From: Pelodera strongyloides
Lineage: Eukaryota; Nematoda; Chromadorea; Rhabditida; Rhabditidae
Assembly (NCBI GenBank): GCA_036852015.1
Contig: JAANDG010000174.1
Location: 124,001-188,000 of the forward strand
Length of the DNA stretch: 64,000 nucleotides
Direction: 5' to 3'
Shown here: positions 62,507 to 64,000 of the stretch, piece by piece
How the letters are laid out: each line of letters starts with the position of its first letter
How positions within the stretch are numbered: the stretch's first letter is position 1
Notes under the pieces: model-generated
The model's database searches: none
What the model was told of the DNA's origin: nothing
What the model saw: the letters and a program-made list of their open reading frames with translations, nothing else
Made by a program: the position numbers and the translations under genes

Positions 62507-63969
62507 CTAACACTGAAACAAGTGCTAATAGGTCTCCACCTTTGAGGGAATAAGGAACACGACATATGAGTACGAGAACTACATACTTCAAAAATGGGTT
62601 TGGAAGCGTCACTTCTACGAATGGTGGGTAAACGACAGACAAACGATTGCTGAAGTCACTGAACTGGCAAGGCGGCTATTGACTGATTATAAGAAACAGC
62701 TAACCGCACCCGCTTCTTGAGTTGGATTGAAAGTCTCGGTACCGGCCGGCAGAAAGAAAGCTCTTTGAATCAAAGGAAGGGGTTATGGTAGTAGATCATT
62801 GGCAGGGAAGAATGGAACAATATCAAAGGATAGGACGTGTACGGGGGAGGAGCTTGGATCATACTGACATGAGATGGTACGTACTGAATTTGCCAAAGGC
62901 ATTCTGGGGACAGGGGACGCGGTCATGTCACACAAAATGAAAAGACCAGGTTTAGTACTATGTTCCTCTCCGACCCAAAGTGCCGACCCAACTAAAGCGA
63001 AGTTCGACTCTGGGCGGTCCTAGTTTCCGCCCCGGGTCGAAAAATTTGAAAAAGGCGTGGGAGTTGGATCGGCAAAACCACTGTTTGGAGTCGGAGTTGG
63101 GTCGGCACCACCACGGTTTGGAGTCGGCACCACCGTAATTTGTACAGAAGCGTAGCCCATAAATTACACTATATAACGGGAGGAAATGTTTATTGCGAAT
63201 AATACATACACAGTATATGACTTAACATTCAAATTTGACGGAGTTTTAGCGAATCTTCCATTGTCCAGTATTAGTATCAGCAGCAGAATGCATCTTTGAT
63301 GTTGTGACCAGTGTCTAAATGTATTAAATTAAATAGTAAATGCAAGTATAATACTTCTGCGTCATTCTGCGAAGATTACAAACTATTAGTAACATATACT
63401 TCTACGGCTGAGTCTATCTATTATAGTGACCGATGGGAACCCTATGACTCGATGGAACCTATTCTTACATCATAAACTTACTTTTTTACTTTATTCGTGT
63501 TTCCTTTTGTTTGCTTGCTTGAACGCGCACCAGTAAGTGAAGCAATGGTACCTGTGATAGCAATAAGTTAATAGAGGAAATAATAAAGGAAATAGAAACA
63601 AATTAGAAAGAAACCAGAAAGTGCAAGACTTCAAAAAATTTGAAAAAATCATCGTGAAAAATGCGATGTGCATGCGGAAGGGCTGCAAGCGCGCCACTTG
63701 GGTCGGACCTGGGTCAGACTTGGGTCAGTTTGGCTGGCATGCGTTCACTGCTGCTGTCTACTGTACTGCTACACTATTTGTACTGCTAAAGGGTCGGCAC
63801 TGCAAATTCCAGTCATATTTAGCGTCGGCGGTGGGGTCGAAAGCCACAATTTGGGCGCGCATTGGGTCGGAGGTTAACAGAGTACATAGACCTAAATAGC
63901 AACGTAATAGGACGAGCAATAGTACGCAGTTAGCACCAAATCACACGCCAATATAGACACCAAACTAGA
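62507..63969. other. Upstream of MED12, no gene recognised
   Basis: Contains direct repeats of GTTTGGAGTCGGCACCACC and GGGTCGG words at about 62970-63140 and again at 63690-63870, probably decayed repeat elements. A TTTCAG acceptor-like site just before the MED12 ATG hints at a 5' UTR intron. Confidence 0.4.
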
Positions 63970-64000
63970 CACAATTAGCTCTCTTTTGGTGCTAATTGTG
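63930..64000. repeat. Inverted repeat cut by the window end
   Basis: TTAGCACCAA (63930) and CACAATTAG (63970) are mirrored by TTGGTGCTAA and CTAATTGTG up to the last base. It could be the end of a foldback element that continues outside. Confidence 0.5.

Overview
The window is nuclear DNA from an intron-dense eukaryote, about 40% GC. Four proteins could be rebuilt exon by exon, with splice phases that agree throughout: MMAB, a ZFP36/TTP-type zinc-finger protein, OSBP and MED12. The set (MED12 with its LCEWAV region, OSBP with PH, FFAT and ORD parts, tandem CCCH fingers) points to an animal or a close unicellular relative. Short introns, moderate divergence from vertebrate proteins and many small foldback elements would suit an early-branching animal such as a sponge, but the lineage is inference.

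Layout. 1104-3627 (+): MMAB, the cobalamin adenosyltransferase of mitochondria, 6 exons. 4481-7047 (+): ZFP36-like mRNA-decay factor, with an AU-rich nonamer just before its poly(A) signal. 7728-13538: an imperfect 5.8 kb palindrome of about 2.2 and 2.9 kb arms around a 0.72 kb loop; the right arm alone carries a 93 bp TTAA element and a 0.66 kb GC-rich island with a tRNA-like core. 13953-15140: two PIF/Harbinger-type MITEs. 17154-38022 (-): OSBP, 21 exons, with an 8.0 kb intron 2 that holds a probable six-exon gene on the opposite strand (33868-35263) and several foldback elements. 38023-45750: gene-poor, with a minisatellite of 11 units each carrying a C tract. 45751-62506 (-): MED12, 46 exons and about 2050 residues, with foldback elements and GC-rich islands in its introns. 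62507-64000: upstream DNA with no gene recognised.

The genes do not form an operon-like group. MMAB works in vitamin B12 metabolism, ZFP36-like in mRNA turnover, OSBP in sterol/PI4P exchange at ER-Golgi contacts, and MED12 in the CDK8 kinase module of Mediator. What is unusual lies mostly in the DNA between and inside them: the palindrome, tRNA-like sequences inside GC-rich repeat islands, several terminal-inverted-repeat families with visible target duplications, and a splice-donor set in which T at position +3 is common.
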